Below are positions 1-6,813 of a DNA stretch of 64,000 nucleotides, piece after piece. This DNA is from Anaerolineae bacterium (GTDB taxonomy: Bacteria; Chloroflexota; Anaerolineae; Anaerolineales; Anaerolineaceae). The notes below the pieces were generated by a model, which worked only from the letters and a program-made list of their open reading frames with translations, had not been told where the DNA came from and searched no databases. Each line of letters opens with the position of its first letter. The stretch's first letter is position 1. A program made the position numbers and the translations under genes. The stretch is taken from assembly GCA_013314735.1 (NCBI GenBank), contig JABUFD010000002.1, positions 1,054,001 to 1,118,000 on the forward strand, given 5' to 3'.

Positions 1-855
1 GTCAACGGTACCACTCACGGCAACCTGAATCTGCGTCAGGATGGCAGTTTTCGCTATGTTCCTGAGCCGGGATACCTGGGGCCGGATGAGTTTACCTATG
101 TATTCGTCATTGGCTCAGAGGAGCCGTCAGCCGAAGCGACTGTTACCCTGAATATCGTTGAACGGCCAACCGCCCGTTTCAAGGCGACTGAAATGACGGT
201 GAATGAGTATGTTGGCGAAATTACCGTAGATTTGCTGCTGACATCGCAGCACAACGGCGGCGTAGCGCAGATTTACTTCATGCCTCAAAGTGCCAATTGC
301 TATCGTGCCAATCCTGATTTGGACTGCACCTCGCAATCCGTGACGATTGAACCCGACCAGCAATCGGTTGAGTTCACCATCACGATTTACGATGATCCAA
401 CGCCCGAATTGGAGCTTGAAGAAGTCGTTTTGGGTTTCAGTATTACCGATGACGATCCCGATTTTATCGAGACTGAACCCCTGTATATGCACCTGTATAT
501 CTACGATAACGACAACCACCGTCCGATTGCCGTAGATGATGCCTTCACAATGCAGATGAATCAAAGCCTGACTATCGCCCCTCCGGGCGGCGTCCTGGTC
601 AATGATTACGATCTGGACTCCGGTCTGATCACCATGACAGCAGCCCTTGAAACCGGCCCGGCGCATGGTGAATTGACCCTGTATCCTGATGGTACTTTTA
701 CCTATACCCCTGCGCCTGGCTTTGCCGGCGTGGACACATTTACCTATACGGCATCGGATGGCTTTGCAAACTCATACCCGGCTGATGTGGTGATCACAGT
801 CGAGCCATTGCGGATTTACTTGCCGATTATCGTCAAGACCGCATCTGGCCGCTGA
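1..855 (+). CDS. C-terminal part of a large repeat-rich surface protein (partial)
   Basis: The frame is open from base 1, so the N-terminus lies upstream of the window. Two bacterial Ig/cadherin-like modules are visible (HGNLNLRQDGSFRYVPEPGY near the start; HGELTLYPDGTFTYTPAPGF near residues 220-240). They flank a Calx-beta-like stretch with the acidic turn YIYDNDN. The protein ends in RIYLPIIVKTASGR, a tail type I associate with Chloroflexi surface proteins. It is probably exported and adhesive. The pilin genes begin 35 bp downstream, so it may belong to the same surface-structure cluster. The family assignment rests on repeat pattern only; ligand and anchoring are unknown. Confidence 0.8.
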   Translation, partial: VNGTTHGNLNLRQDGSFRYVPEPGYLGPDEFTYVFVIGSEEPSAEATVTLNIVERPTARFKATEMTVNEYVGEITVDLLLTSQHNGGVAQIYFMPQSANCYRANPDLDCTSQSVTIEPDQQSVEFTITIYDDPTPELELEEVVLGFSITDDDPDFIETEPLYMHLYIYDNDNHRPIAVDDAFTMQMNQSLTIAPPGGVLVNDYDLDSGLITMTAALETGPAHGELTLYPDGTFTYTPAPGFAGVDTFTYTASDGFANSYPADVVITVEPLRIYLPIIVKTASGR

Positions 856-889
856 TCCAAATGACTGAAAACGAAAGGAGGTGAAAACC

Positions 890-1048
890 ATGTTATCCAA
901 GTCCAATTTCCTGCGTGACAATCGCGGCATCGAATCCACCGAAGTCGCCCTGATCATCGCTGCGGTTGTGCTGGTCGCCTACGGCGCGTATGTGCTGCTG
1001 GGCAACAAGATCAACATTGCCGTGACCGACGTGGCCGATAAGGTCTAG
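890..1048 (+). CDS. Flp/Fap-type pilin, 52 aa
   Basis: A strong AGGAGG site sits 7 bp upstream of the ATG. The 52-residue product has a short charged leader (MLSKSNFLRDNRG) followed by IESTEVALIIAAVVLVAYGA, a long hydrophobic helix with the conserved glutamate expected at +5 of type IVb pilins. Length and architecture match Flp pilins. Cleavage would be expected near the glycine at residue 13 by a prepilin peptidase, which is not in this window. The next genes include TadE- and TadG-like proteins, which supports a Tad-type pilus. Confidence 0.8.
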   Translation: MLSKSNFLRDNRGIESTEVALIIAAVVLVAYGAYVLLGNKINIAVTDVADKV

Positions 1049-1082
1049 TCAGTCAAATCGCGGCAGCGAGAGAGTAATCAAC

Positions 1083-1106
1083 GGCCACCCGCTTCGGCGG
1101 GTGGCC
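1083..1106 (+). terminator. Perfect 10-bp hairpin with TTCG loop after the pilin gene
   Basis: GGCCACCCGC at 1083-1092 and GCGGGTGGCC at 1097-1106 enclose a TTCG tetraloop. No T-tract follows. It may be a transcript-stabilising or processing hairpin that uncouples pilin abundance from the downstream genes, rather than a full terminator. Confidence 0.6.
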
Positions 1107-1170
1107 TATGGCGAACATAAACCCCAATAAAGGGGATAGAACCGAAAGAAAGCAAGAAAGGAAGGCAAAG

Positions 1171-1311
1171 ATGGCATTTATCCAAGACGAGGCAGCTTTG
1201 GAAGCCGTCCAGTTGTACTTTGTCGGTGCTGGCGGTCTGGCCTTCCTCACCTACAAAATGTACGATGTCCTGGTCGCGGATACCGTTCGCGATATCGCAA
1301 CAAGGCTCTAA
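1171..1311 (+). CDS. Small pilin-like membrane protein, 46 aa
   Basis: The ATG at 1171 follows GGAAGG at good spacing; an upstream in-frame ATG at 1108 lacks such a site. The product MAFIQDEAALEAVQLYFVGA continues into one hydrophobic helix (GGLAFLTYKMYDVLVADTV). The layout resembles the preceding Flp-like pilin: a short N-terminus with Asp/Glu, a glutamate before the helix, and an amphipathic C-terminus. It may be a divergent minor pilin, but no family signature proves this. Confidence 0.55.
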   Translation: MAFIQDEAALEAVQLYFVGAGGLAFLTYKMYDVLVADTVRDIATRL

Positions 1312-1368
1312 AAGCCGATCAAGCCGGGTGGGATGCAAAAGTCCCGACTGGTGGAAAGGAAAGAAAAA

Positions 1369-1779
1369 ATGCTCAAAAACAAATTCATTCGGGACCTGTC
1401 TGCAATGGAAACCCTGGAAGCGGTCATCACCGTTCCGATTGTCGTGACACTCATGCTGGCGATTGTGAACCTGGGGATGCTGGTGTACGGCCAGCAAGCA
1501 GTCCAGGCAGCGGCACGACACGGGGCGCGCATGGGCAGCGTGGCGCAGGGCGGCAGCGGCGCGTCCTATGCGTTTTCATACGCAAGCCAGGCGATCAGCG
1601 ATGCCGCCCTGGTGGAAAACCCCAGTGTCACCATCCTCTCCCCTGGTGGTCCTGCCGGCAGCCTGCTCAATGTGCGTGTCGAGGGCGAAATTCCCAACTT
1701 TATGGCAGGATTCGTCCCTGGGTTGCCCAACCCATTTGTGGTCAGTGCGGATTCGGTGTTCCGGCAGGAAGGGTGGTAG
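1369..1779 (+). CDS. tadE: TadE-like minor pilin/pilus assembly protein, 136 aa
   Basis: The ATG at 1369 lies 7 bp after GGAAAGGA and is preferred over an in-frame ATG at 1333. The N-terminus has the TadE signature: a short basic leader, then METLEAVITVPIVVTLMLAI with glutamate at the start of a single transmembrane helix, then VNLGMLVYGQQAVQAAARHG. TadE-family proteins are pseudopilins of the Tad/Flp machinery. The gene sits 57 bp after the small pilin-like gene and 4 bp before a TadG-like gene, so the two are probably co-translated. Confidence 0.8.
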   Translation: MLKNKFIRDLSAMETLEAVITVPIVVTLMLAIVNLGMLVYGQQAVQAAARHGARMGSVAQGGSGASYAFSYASQAISDAALVENPSVTILSPGGPAGSLLNVRVEGEIPNFMAGFVPGLPNPFVVSADSVFRQEGW

Positions 1780-1783
1780 GGAA

Positions 1784-2227
1784 ATGATGCACACCTCACT
1801 GATGCGAGATAAGCGCGCCTACTCCATGACCTTTTGGGCGGTGTATATCGGTGCAGTCATTGTCCCTCTGATTGCCCTGGCAACCGGATTGGGCCGGATT
1901 TTCTTCACCCGTGCGCAGCTTGCAGCGGCGGCTGATTCGGCTGCGCTGGCTGCGGCGGTGGAGATTGACCGGGAAGCGTACATGGAAACCGGTGAAGTCA
2001 TCCTCACAGACCAGGCGTATGTCTGGGCGCGGCAGATGGTGGTGCAAAACTCCACCTGGTTGACCAGCAAAGGCATTTATCCGTATGTTGCCAGCATTGG
2101 CGTTTCGGGAAACACGGTTGAGGTCACGGTTGGCGTTCATATCTCACCCTGGATTCTGCCTGGCGGCTCGCTTGTGGTAACAGTTAGCGAAACCGGCAGG
2201 GCTGAAGTCAGGGCGATTCGGCAGTAG
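1784..2227 (+). CDS. TadG-like pilus assembly protein, 147 aa
   Basis: Starts 4 bp after the TadE-like stop; a second in-frame ATG follows directly at 1787. One N-terminal transmembrane segment (TFWAVYIGAVIVPLIALATG) is followed by GLGRIFFTRAQLAAAADSAA, typical of TadG/TadE-related proteins (xxxAADAAALAAA). At 147 residues it is much shorter than classical TadG and lacks a von Willebrand domain, so it is probably a TadG-N-terminal-type minor pilin. It is the last gene of the pilus cluster. Confidence 0.7.
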   Translation: MMHTSLMRDKRAYSMTFWAVYIGAVIVPLIALATGLGRIFFTRAQLAAAADSAALAAAVEIDREAYMETGEVILTDQAYVWARQMVVQNSTWLTSKGIYPYVASIGVSGNTVEVTVGVHISPWILPGGSLVVTVSETGRAEVRAIRQ

Positions 2228-2293
2228 GGCATCACCTTGCGCTTATGCAGGTGATCTCTGGCTGCGAAAGAAATCACACATGAAAACCAAACG

Positions 2294-2302
2294 TGCTATA
2301 AT
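2294..2302 (+). promoter_or_regulatory. Extended -10 promoter
   Basis: TGCTATAAT gives a consensus TATAAT with a TGn extension. No good -35 is visible. Transcription would start near 2309 and run through a structured leader with a terminator before the SSB-like gene at 2462. Confidence 0.5.
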
Positions 2303-2341
2303 TAAATCACAACCGAATAACCCACTAAGAAATTCAATTTT

Positions 2342-2364
2342 ACCGACCTGTGAAAGCGGGCGGT
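2342..2364 (+). ncRNA. Leader hairpin with GAAA loop (possible variant E of the recurrent leader motif)
   Basis: ACCG pairs with CGGT and CCTGT with GCGGG around a GAAA tetraloop. It is followed by CCAACTAAG, similar to the CCAACTTAG after motif A at 5343, but it lacks the conserved ACCAAT tail. It lies between a promoter and a terminator. Confidence 0.4.
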
Positions 2365-2370
2365 CCAACT

Positions 2371-2422
2371 AAGCCGGATAAGTGCCTCTCAAAAAAGCGA
2401 GAGGTATTTGTCCGGCTTTTTC
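2371..2422 (+). terminator. Intrinsic terminator in the leader of the SSB-like gene
   Basis: A 20-bp stem (2371-2390 with 2401-2420, three G-T pairs) is followed by a T run. It lies downstream of the 2294 promoter and upstream of the next coding region, so it could attenuate that gene. It could also simply end pilus-operon transcripts. Confidence 0.75.
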
Positions 2423-2461
2423 GCTTAAGGCGACTTAGGCCAAGAAAGGAGAACAACTGGT

Positions 2462-3049
2462 ATGCTCAATAAAGTGATTTTTGAAGGTATCGTAACAAAC
2501 ACCTGGAAGTACGGCAGCGATACATTCGTGCGCCTGGCTTCCTATCGTGACCCTGCGCTTCCTCCCCGGAAGCAGGATGAAATGCACGATGCACCGGATT
2601 ACGTCAATGCTCGTTTTACCAACGGTGCTCAATTAATGCCTGATTTTCCGCGTGGAACGCAGCTGCGCATTGAGGGCTTTCTTCAATCCCGTGAGTACAC
2701 CGAGACGCTGGCCGAGTTTATGCGAAAGGCGAACAAAAGTACGAAAGAGATTGGCGTCGAATTGACCGGGTCTGATGCCCGGCAGATTTCGATTGGGCGC
2801 AACACAGTGGAAATTGTCGTGACCAGTCACGTCATTATCCCCCCGGCGCAGCCAGCCAAACCCGCCTACTCGCAGACTGTTCGCAAGCCGGCCCTGGCCG
2901 CAAAGCCTGCTCCGGTTGCCACTGAGAAACCCGCCGAGAAACCAGTGGTTGTTGAAGCCGCTGCTGATGAAGCCCAGCCAAAAGCCGAAAAACCCGCCCG
3001 TAAGACCAAAGCGCCGGCGGCAGAAGCGCAGCCGGCCAGCGCAGCCTGA
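2462..3049 (+). CDS. SSB-like OB-fold protein with Pro/Ala-rich tail, 195 aa
   Basis: The start follows AAGGAG. Residues 1-125 resemble a single-stranded-DNA-binding OB fold (MLNKVIFEGIVTNTWKYGSD, then a strand pattern ending EIVVTSHVII). The last 70 residues are a low-complexity Ala/Pro/Lys/Glu linker. The tail lacks the acidic DDDIPF-type tip that canonical SSBs use to recruit partners; it ends AEAQPASAA. A true SSB with the tip lies at 6814, so the element has two different OB-fold proteins. The function is inferred from the fold pattern, and a non-SSB OB protein is possible. Confidence 0.6.
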   Translation: MLNKVIFEGIVTNTWKYGSDTFVRLASYRDPALPPRKQDEMHDAPDYVNARFTNGAQLMPDFPRGTQLRIEGFLQSREYTETLAEFMRKANKSTKEIGVELTGSDARQISIGRNTVEIVVTSHVIIPPAQPAKPAYSQTVRKPALAAKPAPVATEKPAEKPVVVEAAADEAQPKAEKPARKTKAPAAEAQPASAA

Positions 3050-3058
3050 TGCAATCAC

Positions 3059-3100
3059 CATGTTCCTGCAAAAAGCGGGGACATGATTAACAAACCAATA
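3059..3100 (+). ncRNA. Leader motif variant F
   Basis: A continuous 11-bp hairpin (CATGTTCCTGC at 3059-3069 with GCGGGGACATG at 3075-3085, loop AAAAA) is followed by CAAACCAATAC. The tail resembles the AGARACCAAT tail of motifs A-D. No start codon lies close downstream. It opens the long noncoding stretch, so it may be the 5' end of a noncoding transcript. Confidence 0.4.
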
Positions 3101-3176
3101 CTGACAAGTAGCACGAACCGGGAAACCGGGTAACGAATAGAAAAGCCGCCCGGAGCGCACGAAGCACCGGGTTTAG

Positions 3177-3255
3177 ACGGAGAAGTACAGGAGGAAACAC
3201 ACTCACCCTTTTGTGTAAACAAAAGGTGAGTGTGCCTGGCTTCTCCGTTTTTTTG
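3177..3255 (+). terminator. Very strong two-part intrinsic terminator
   Basis: The outer stem ACGGAGAAG (3177) pairs with CTTCTCCGT (3240). The inner stem CACACTCACC pairs with GGTGAGTGTG and extends through TTTTGT/ACAAAA with a GTAA loop. TTTTTTT follows. It ends transcription from the SSB-like gene. Confidence 0.85.
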
Positions 3256-4317
3256 TTGGCTTCAGCACCTTTACAAACAGCCCCAACCGTATCACGACCC
3301 TTGTTTGGCAAAAGCCGAATAGGGGCGGTGGCCGTCGTTTCTAACCACGAAACGGGTCGAGAGAAGCGCTGAAAAGTAGTGGCGGTTGACCAGGCTCATA
3401 TTTGATAAAGGAGAAACAAAAACTACAAGTCTCCGGCCTGCAAGAGCGCCAGAGTGCATTCTTGCAGGCCGGCATAGGACTGCGCCTTACCTTGTGGTAG
3501 GGCATAGTCCTATGCTGCCTGCCCTGTGCGGAGGTTGCATATTTGTTTGGCCTGCCCTGACTCCTGAAAAGGACCAGGGCGAATATAGAAAACAATCATC
3601 AACATTCCCTCGCGAGCATAGTCAGACGCCAGGGTGAGGAATTGCAGCGCCAATAAGCAAAAAGGCTGCCAGATGAGAACGGGTTTGCAGTTTCCCGTCA
3701 AAAAACTGCTGGCTGCCATATGGACTGGATCACCGCTGCCGGGTATTCCCCGCCTGCGCCCCATGTCCCGCAGTCAAATCCCCCCAATTTCGCGCGACTC
3801 CGCGAAATTGATGGGACAGTCGCAAACTCATAGGAGTTTGATCACACGACTGTTCACTCCCGCCTGGTGCGGGTGAGGTGGCCGCTGGCCCGTTGTACCA
3901 AAAACAGAAAACCGACGTATGTTTGAACCGGGGCGCATTGTCGCCCTCCCGCCCGATGCGGGTGAGGTAGGCCGTTGGCCTGTCGTACCGAGAGCAGAAA
4001 ACCGACCCAAAATGTCCCCCGTCCCCGGCGGTAAACCGGGCGCGGTACCCAGCGCAAAGGGTACTACCTGCCAGTATAAGGAGCGAACTGGATGAGGTCT
4101 GGCCGTACCAAGATCAACAAACGGCCAATCGGGTCCACAGTTTTGTGGACCCTCACCCCTGGATTTTCCCAGGGCGGCGCTGAACTGTACATAAAAGTAC
4201 GGGATCAGCAGAGCGGTGCCATCAAAGATGCCGCATCCCCGTATCCGTGCGGACCAACGGATTGAGGTTTGGCAGTACCAAGAAAAGAAAACTGCCTCAA
4301 AAAACATAGGAGGAAGG
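3256..4317 (+). other. Gene-free, hairpin-dense noncoding region of about 1.06 kb
   Basis: No coding frame with a credible ribosome site is visible. Hairpins follow one another closely. A 12-bp stem starts at about 3432 (CCGGCCTGCAAG with CTTGCAGGCCGG). An ATAGGACT/AGTCCTAT stem follows. GCCCTG/CAGGGC encloses TCCT-GAAA-AGGA near 3555. CAATTTCGCG/CGCGAAATTG lies near 3785. CAGTCG/CGACTG encloses CAAACTC/GAGTTTG near 3818. GGGTCCACA/TGTGGACCC lies near 4131. Four copies of a conserved-loop hairpin fill 3857-4296. It could be a large structured noncoding RNA, a tandem regulatory leader for the gene at 4318, or a hairpin-type replication or transfer origin. The sequence alone does not decide. 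Confidence 0.65.
3857..4296 (+). repeat. Four dispersed copies of a TGAGGT + conserved-loop hairpin
   Basis: The copies have TGAGGT at 3874, 3963, 4093 and 4263. Each is followed by a stem-loop with loop TACC(A/G)ARANCAGAAAA-like. The stems are CGTTG/CGACG, GTCG/CGAC, GGCCG/CGGCC and GGCAG/CTGCC. Copies 1 and 2 also share an upstream CCCGC/GCGGG hairpin and are 89 bp apart. Copies 3 and 4 differ by a compensatory C-G to A-T change in an otherwise identical stem. A conserved loop on changing but paired stems is the mark of selected structure. Confidence 0.7.
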
Positions 4318-4521
4318 ATGAAAGAAATAATCAGATTTATAAAAAAATATTGGTTCCCAATGGCCGTATTTCTTCTGATGGCTGCCATCACGATAGATCA
4401 AGTGTCGTGGTGTCGTGGCAATTACGGCATGTCATTTGGTAACGGCGTGATGTTCAGCGTCTTGACCATCGTATTTACCTGGGCAGCGATGCCCTACAAG
4501 GAGAAGGAGATAAAACGATGA
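4318..4521 (+). CDS. Small two-helix membrane protein, 67 aa
   Basis: The ATG at 4318 follows AGGAGGAAGG directly, so it is preferred over in-frame upstream starts. The product has a basic N-terminus (MKEIIRFIKKYW), two hydrophobic segments (FPMAVFLLMAAITI and GVMFSVLTIVFTWAAM) and a charged C-terminus. No family is recognised. Its stop overlaps the start of the MazG-like gene by 4 bp (ATGA), so the two are translationally coupled and may act together at the membrane. Confidence 0.7.
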   Translation: MKEIIRFIKKYWFPMAVFLLMAAITIDQVSWCRGNYGMSFGNGVMFSVLTIVFTWAAMPYKEKEIKR

Positions 4522-5153
4522 TTCAGTCAGCCGAGGCAAGGTTGAATTTAATCTTCCTGGTCTGTGTCGCCGGGGTTTTTGTTTGCATCATCTTGGATGA
4601 TTATTACAACAAGATCAAGAACCCCAGCCGAGCAAAAATCGCCAACAATTGGAGTCTGATACTGGCCGGCTGCATGGCTGGCGCGCTATTAGGCGCGTGG
4701 GGTGATTTAGATCCCGTCGCAACCCGGATGGTCGAGATCGGAGCGATTGTTGGCTTGCCAATTTTGACCGTTTTCGTCTTTTGGTTGTTCAAATATCTTG
4801 GCGTTTCTGATCTCCGCTCCCGGCTCCAGGCCGCAGCCAGGCAGATTGCAGAAAACCAGGCGCACGCTCCTACATCAAAGTGGGTAGCGTTGCGAAAACT
4901 TCTCTTGCAAGAGCGGCGTGACCGCTCCCTCCCCGACTCTCCCATTGTGGGCTGGAAACGGGGTGAATTTGCCGAAGTCTTGATGGCTAAGAACTCGGCA
5001 GAGATAAAAGAAGAATGGGGAGATGTGGGTTATTACCTGGCTCAATCATTCTCATTCTTTTGGGCGTTTTATGCCCTGATTACCCCTCGGTTAATTATCC
5101 AGGCTGCTGCCGACAAGTTTGAGCAGCGTGCGGAGAAAGGCCGAAAAATCTAA
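4518..5153 (+). CDS. Membrane-anchored MazG-like NTP pyrophosphohydrolase, 211 aa
   Basis: Residues 8-28 and roughly 45-95 are hydrophobic and suggest two or three membrane segments. The C-terminal part carries a MazG-type metal-binding pattern: E150-x-x-E153 (GEFAEVL) and E166-x-x-D169 (KEEWGDVGYYL). It closes with FEQRAEKGRK, like the KxxxR ending of MazG helices. MazG enzymes hydrolyse nucleoside triphosphates, including aberrant nucleotides and in some phages alarmones; they are normally soluble. The membrane anchor is unusual. The assignment rests on the motifs; activity and substrate are unproven. Confidence 0.65.
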   Translation: MIQSAEARLNLIFLVCVAGVFVCIILDDYYNKIKNPSRAKIANNWSLILAGCMAGALLGAWGDLDPVATRMVEIGAIVGLPILTVFVFWLFKYLGVSDLRSRLQAAARQIAENQAHAPTSKWVALRKLLLQERRDRSLPDSPIVGWKRGEFAEVLMAKNSAEIKEEWGDVGYYLAQSFSFFWAFYALITPRLIIQAAADKFEQRAEKGRKI

Positions 5154-5161
5154 CCAATCAT

Positions 5162-5211
5162 CCCCATCGCTTGTTTATCTGGCACATGCTGCCGGTAATC
5201 AAGCGGTGGGG
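5162..5211 (+). other. 12-bp hairpin after the MazG-like gene
   Basis: CCCCATCGCTTG pairs with CAAGCGGTGGGG (one G-T pair); the loop contains GGCA/TGCC. It has no T-tract and is followed by a true terminator at 5272. Confidence 0.6.
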
Positions 5212-5271
5212 ACAACCGCAGCCAGCGTAAAGGCGCCCACGCAGTTCAAGCCTGCGGCCTGCACATGAAAG

Positions 5272-5338
5272 GCCACGCGAAAACAAGTCCCGCTGATGCT
5301 TTTTAGCAGAAGCGGATCGTTTAGCGTGGCTTTTTTTA
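5272..5338 (+). terminator. Intrinsic terminator
   Basis: GCCACGC (5272) pairs with GCGTGGC (5324) and is followed by TTTTTTT. An inner CCGCT/AGCGG arm with GCT/AGC sits in the loop. It directly precedes leader motif A. Confidence 0.85.
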
Positions 5339-5342
5339 TTTA

Positions 5343-5381
5343 GTCGGATGCCCTAAAACGGGCCAACTTAGAGACCAATTC
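5343..5381 (+). ncRNA. Recurrent leader motif, copy A
   Basis: GTCGG (5343) and CCAAC (5363) form the outer helix with one C-A mismatch. ATG is the 3-nt bulge, CCC/GGG the inner helix and TAAAAC the loop. TT and AGAGACCAATTC follow. The motif lies between a terminator and the ribosome site of the small gene at 5420. The same arrangement occurs at 14112, 17982 and 23411. Confidence 0.6.
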
Positions 5382-5419
5382 AAAAAAATCACAAGGAGAA
5401 GGAAAGGAGGATAAAGAAA

Positions 5420-5542
5420 ATGGCAACCATCCTGGGGATCGGGATTGGTGCGATGGTGTTGGCATACAACGCCGTACTGCTTGTTCACGCCATGCGCAAC
5501 CGCTGGCTGGATAAGCGTTTTCGGCAGTACGTTGGACGGTAA
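5420..5542 (+). CDS. Very small membrane protein, 40 aa
   Basis: The ATG lies 10 bp after AAAGGAGG. The product MATILGIGIGAMVLAYNAVL continues LVHAMRNRWLDKRFRQYVGR: one N-terminal hydrophobic helix, then a strongly basic amphipathic tail. Its stop codon is 2 bp before the start of the SWIM-domain gene, so translation is probably coupled. No family is recognised. Copy B of the leader motif also precedes a small basic protein followed by a SWIM-type protein. Confidence 0.65.
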   Translation: MATILGIGIGAMVLAYNAVLLVHAMRNRWLDKRFRQYVGR

Positions 5543-5544
5543 TC

Positions 5545-6678
5545 ATGCCGACAACCACAACTGCCGAACAACAACAGGCCGAGCGCACAGAACGAGCGCG
5601 CGAAGCCCTGGAAAGTAATGCATTTTGCATCGTCAACAAAGCCCCCGGCCTCTGGCTGGTGCAGAACGGCGACAAGCAGCCCTACGATGTCCGCAAGGAC
5701 GCCGCAGGCCGCTGGTCGTGTACCTGCCCGGACTACCAGGGTCATAGGGGCATTATCCGGTGCAAGCACATCGAGGCCATCCGGCTTACGGTGGCCGACC
5801 AACAAGCTCAAATTCAAAAGGAGGTAAGCATGGATAATGGCAATAATTCTGATTTATGCGGTGGGTGGGTGAAGCTGTATCACCCTGCCGGCGGTGGCGT
5901 CCAGGTGACGCTGCCCGTTCCCCCTGTCTTTTTGGGGCCTTCCCAGGCGCAAGCCATGTTCACCAATGTCTCGGCGCTGATTGACGCCGGGTTCATGGTG
6001 AATCTCCCTGGCCTGGAAGAAGGCGAAAAGCGCGAAACCGTGACCCATATCGTCCGCCGGCGCAAGGCTGAGGACGGTGGCGGTTCTGTTCCGGTCATGG
6101 ATATTTATGCGGGGGGTAACTTCCGTATTCTGTCCGTGTATCTGGATGGCGACAAGCCTGATCTGGTCAACGAGTTCATTGACTTGTTCGGCCCGCTGAG
6201 CCGTTTCAAGGTGTATCCGAGCAATGCTCCCCTGGAGCGCGGCAAGGATGCCGAAACAGACCGGGAGTACGTCACCCCTGTTTCGGATCGTGGGGTTCAG
6301 CTTGTCTATAAGACAAACCCCAAGTATGACGAAGCCGAAGCTGCTGCTGCCGCCGCCGAGAAAAAGACCTACAAGGTCCCGAAGCGCATTTTCGTGCGCT
6401 TTGAACGCGGCACTGCGCCGGCCAACGGCAACGGACACACCAACGGCAACGGCCATCCGGCTCCTGCTGCCGCCCCAACGATGACGGCTGATCAAGCCCT
6501 GGCATCCCTGGGGTTCCTCCCTGACAAGTACGGGGATGGGACTTCGCTTGGTGGTGGCGACGACGAAGCAAAAACTGCCGCCGAAAAGAAAGCCTTTGAG
6601 CGCTACTTCAGCGCCGAAGGCAAGGTGCCGGCCAGCAAACAGGATTTGCGGGATTGGGTTGCGGCCCATCCTGCGTAG
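5545..6678 (+). CDS. SWIM zinc-finger protein, 377 aa
   Basis: Residues 24-81 form a SWIM-type zinc-binding domain: C59-x-C61 and C73-x-H75 within WSCTCPDYQGHRGIIRCKHI. SWIM domains bind DNA or proteins, for example in transposase- and helicase-associated proteins. Residues 105-290 form an unrecognised domain. A Gly/Asn-rich linker (NGNGHTNGNGHPA) leads to a short C-terminal helical domain (ASLGFLPDKYG to RDWVAAHPA). The Asn/Gly linker suggests flexible tethering of two DNA-metabolism modules. It precedes ssb by 135 bp. Confidence 0.6.
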   Translation: MPTTTTAEQQQAERTERAREALESNAFCIVNKAPGLWLVQNGDKQPYDVRKDAAGRWSCTCPDYQGHRGIIRCKHIEAIRLTVADQQAQIQKEVSMDNGNNSDLCGGWVKLYHPAGGGVQVTLPVPPVFLGPSQAQAMFTNVSALIDAGFMVNLPGLEEGEKRETVTHIVRRRKAEDGGGSVPVMDIYAGGNFRILSVYLDGDKPDLVNEFIDLFGPLSRFKVYPSNAPLERGKDAETDREYVTPVSDRGVQLVYKTNPKYDEAEAAAAAAEKKTYKVPKRIFVRFERGTAPANGNGHTNGNGHPAPAAAPTMTADQALASLGFLPDKYGDGTSLGGGDDEAKTAAEKKAFERYFSAEGKVPASKQDLRDWVAAHPA

Positions 6679-6693
6679 CGTAAATCAACCACT

Positions 6694-6769
6694 CCGCTTT
6701 TAAGCGTTCATCCCCAGGCCAAAGAGGAACACTCTGCGGCCTGGGAAAGCTGGAACGTTGAAAAAGCGG
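6694..6769 (+). ncRNA. Nested hairpin leader upstream of ssb
   Basis: Three co-axial helices are visible: CCGCTTTT (6694) with AAAAGCGG (6762); GCGTTC (6704) with GAACGT (6753); CCCAGGCC (6713) with GGCCTGGG (6738). The apex has AGAG/CTCT. No T-tract follows directly. It may regulate ssb translation or end the upstream transcript. Confidence 0.55.
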
Positions 6770-6813
6770 CTCAATTGCAAACCCAATTTTGATTGAAGTA
6801 AAGGAGAAAAAAT

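Noticed and set aside
1108-1170. Longer start for the small pilin-like gene
   Set aside because: The ATG at 1108 lies just after a hairpin without a ribosome site; the extension is lysine/arginine-rich and unlike the rest.
3386-3637. 83-codon frame in the noncoding region
   Set aside because: TTG start without a fitting ribosome site; it crosses several perfect hairpins and has no protein-like pattern.
3857-4296. Possible CRISPR array
   Set aside because: The four repeats are degenerate, unevenly spaced (89-170 bp) and themselves form hairpins with variable stems; no cas genes.
5150-5160. TAACCAATC at the end of the MazG-like gene
   Set aside because: No hairpin precedes it; probably a chance match.
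5854-6669. 271-codon open frame on the - strand
   Set aside because: Antisense to the SWIM protein; no ribosome site and low-complexity product.
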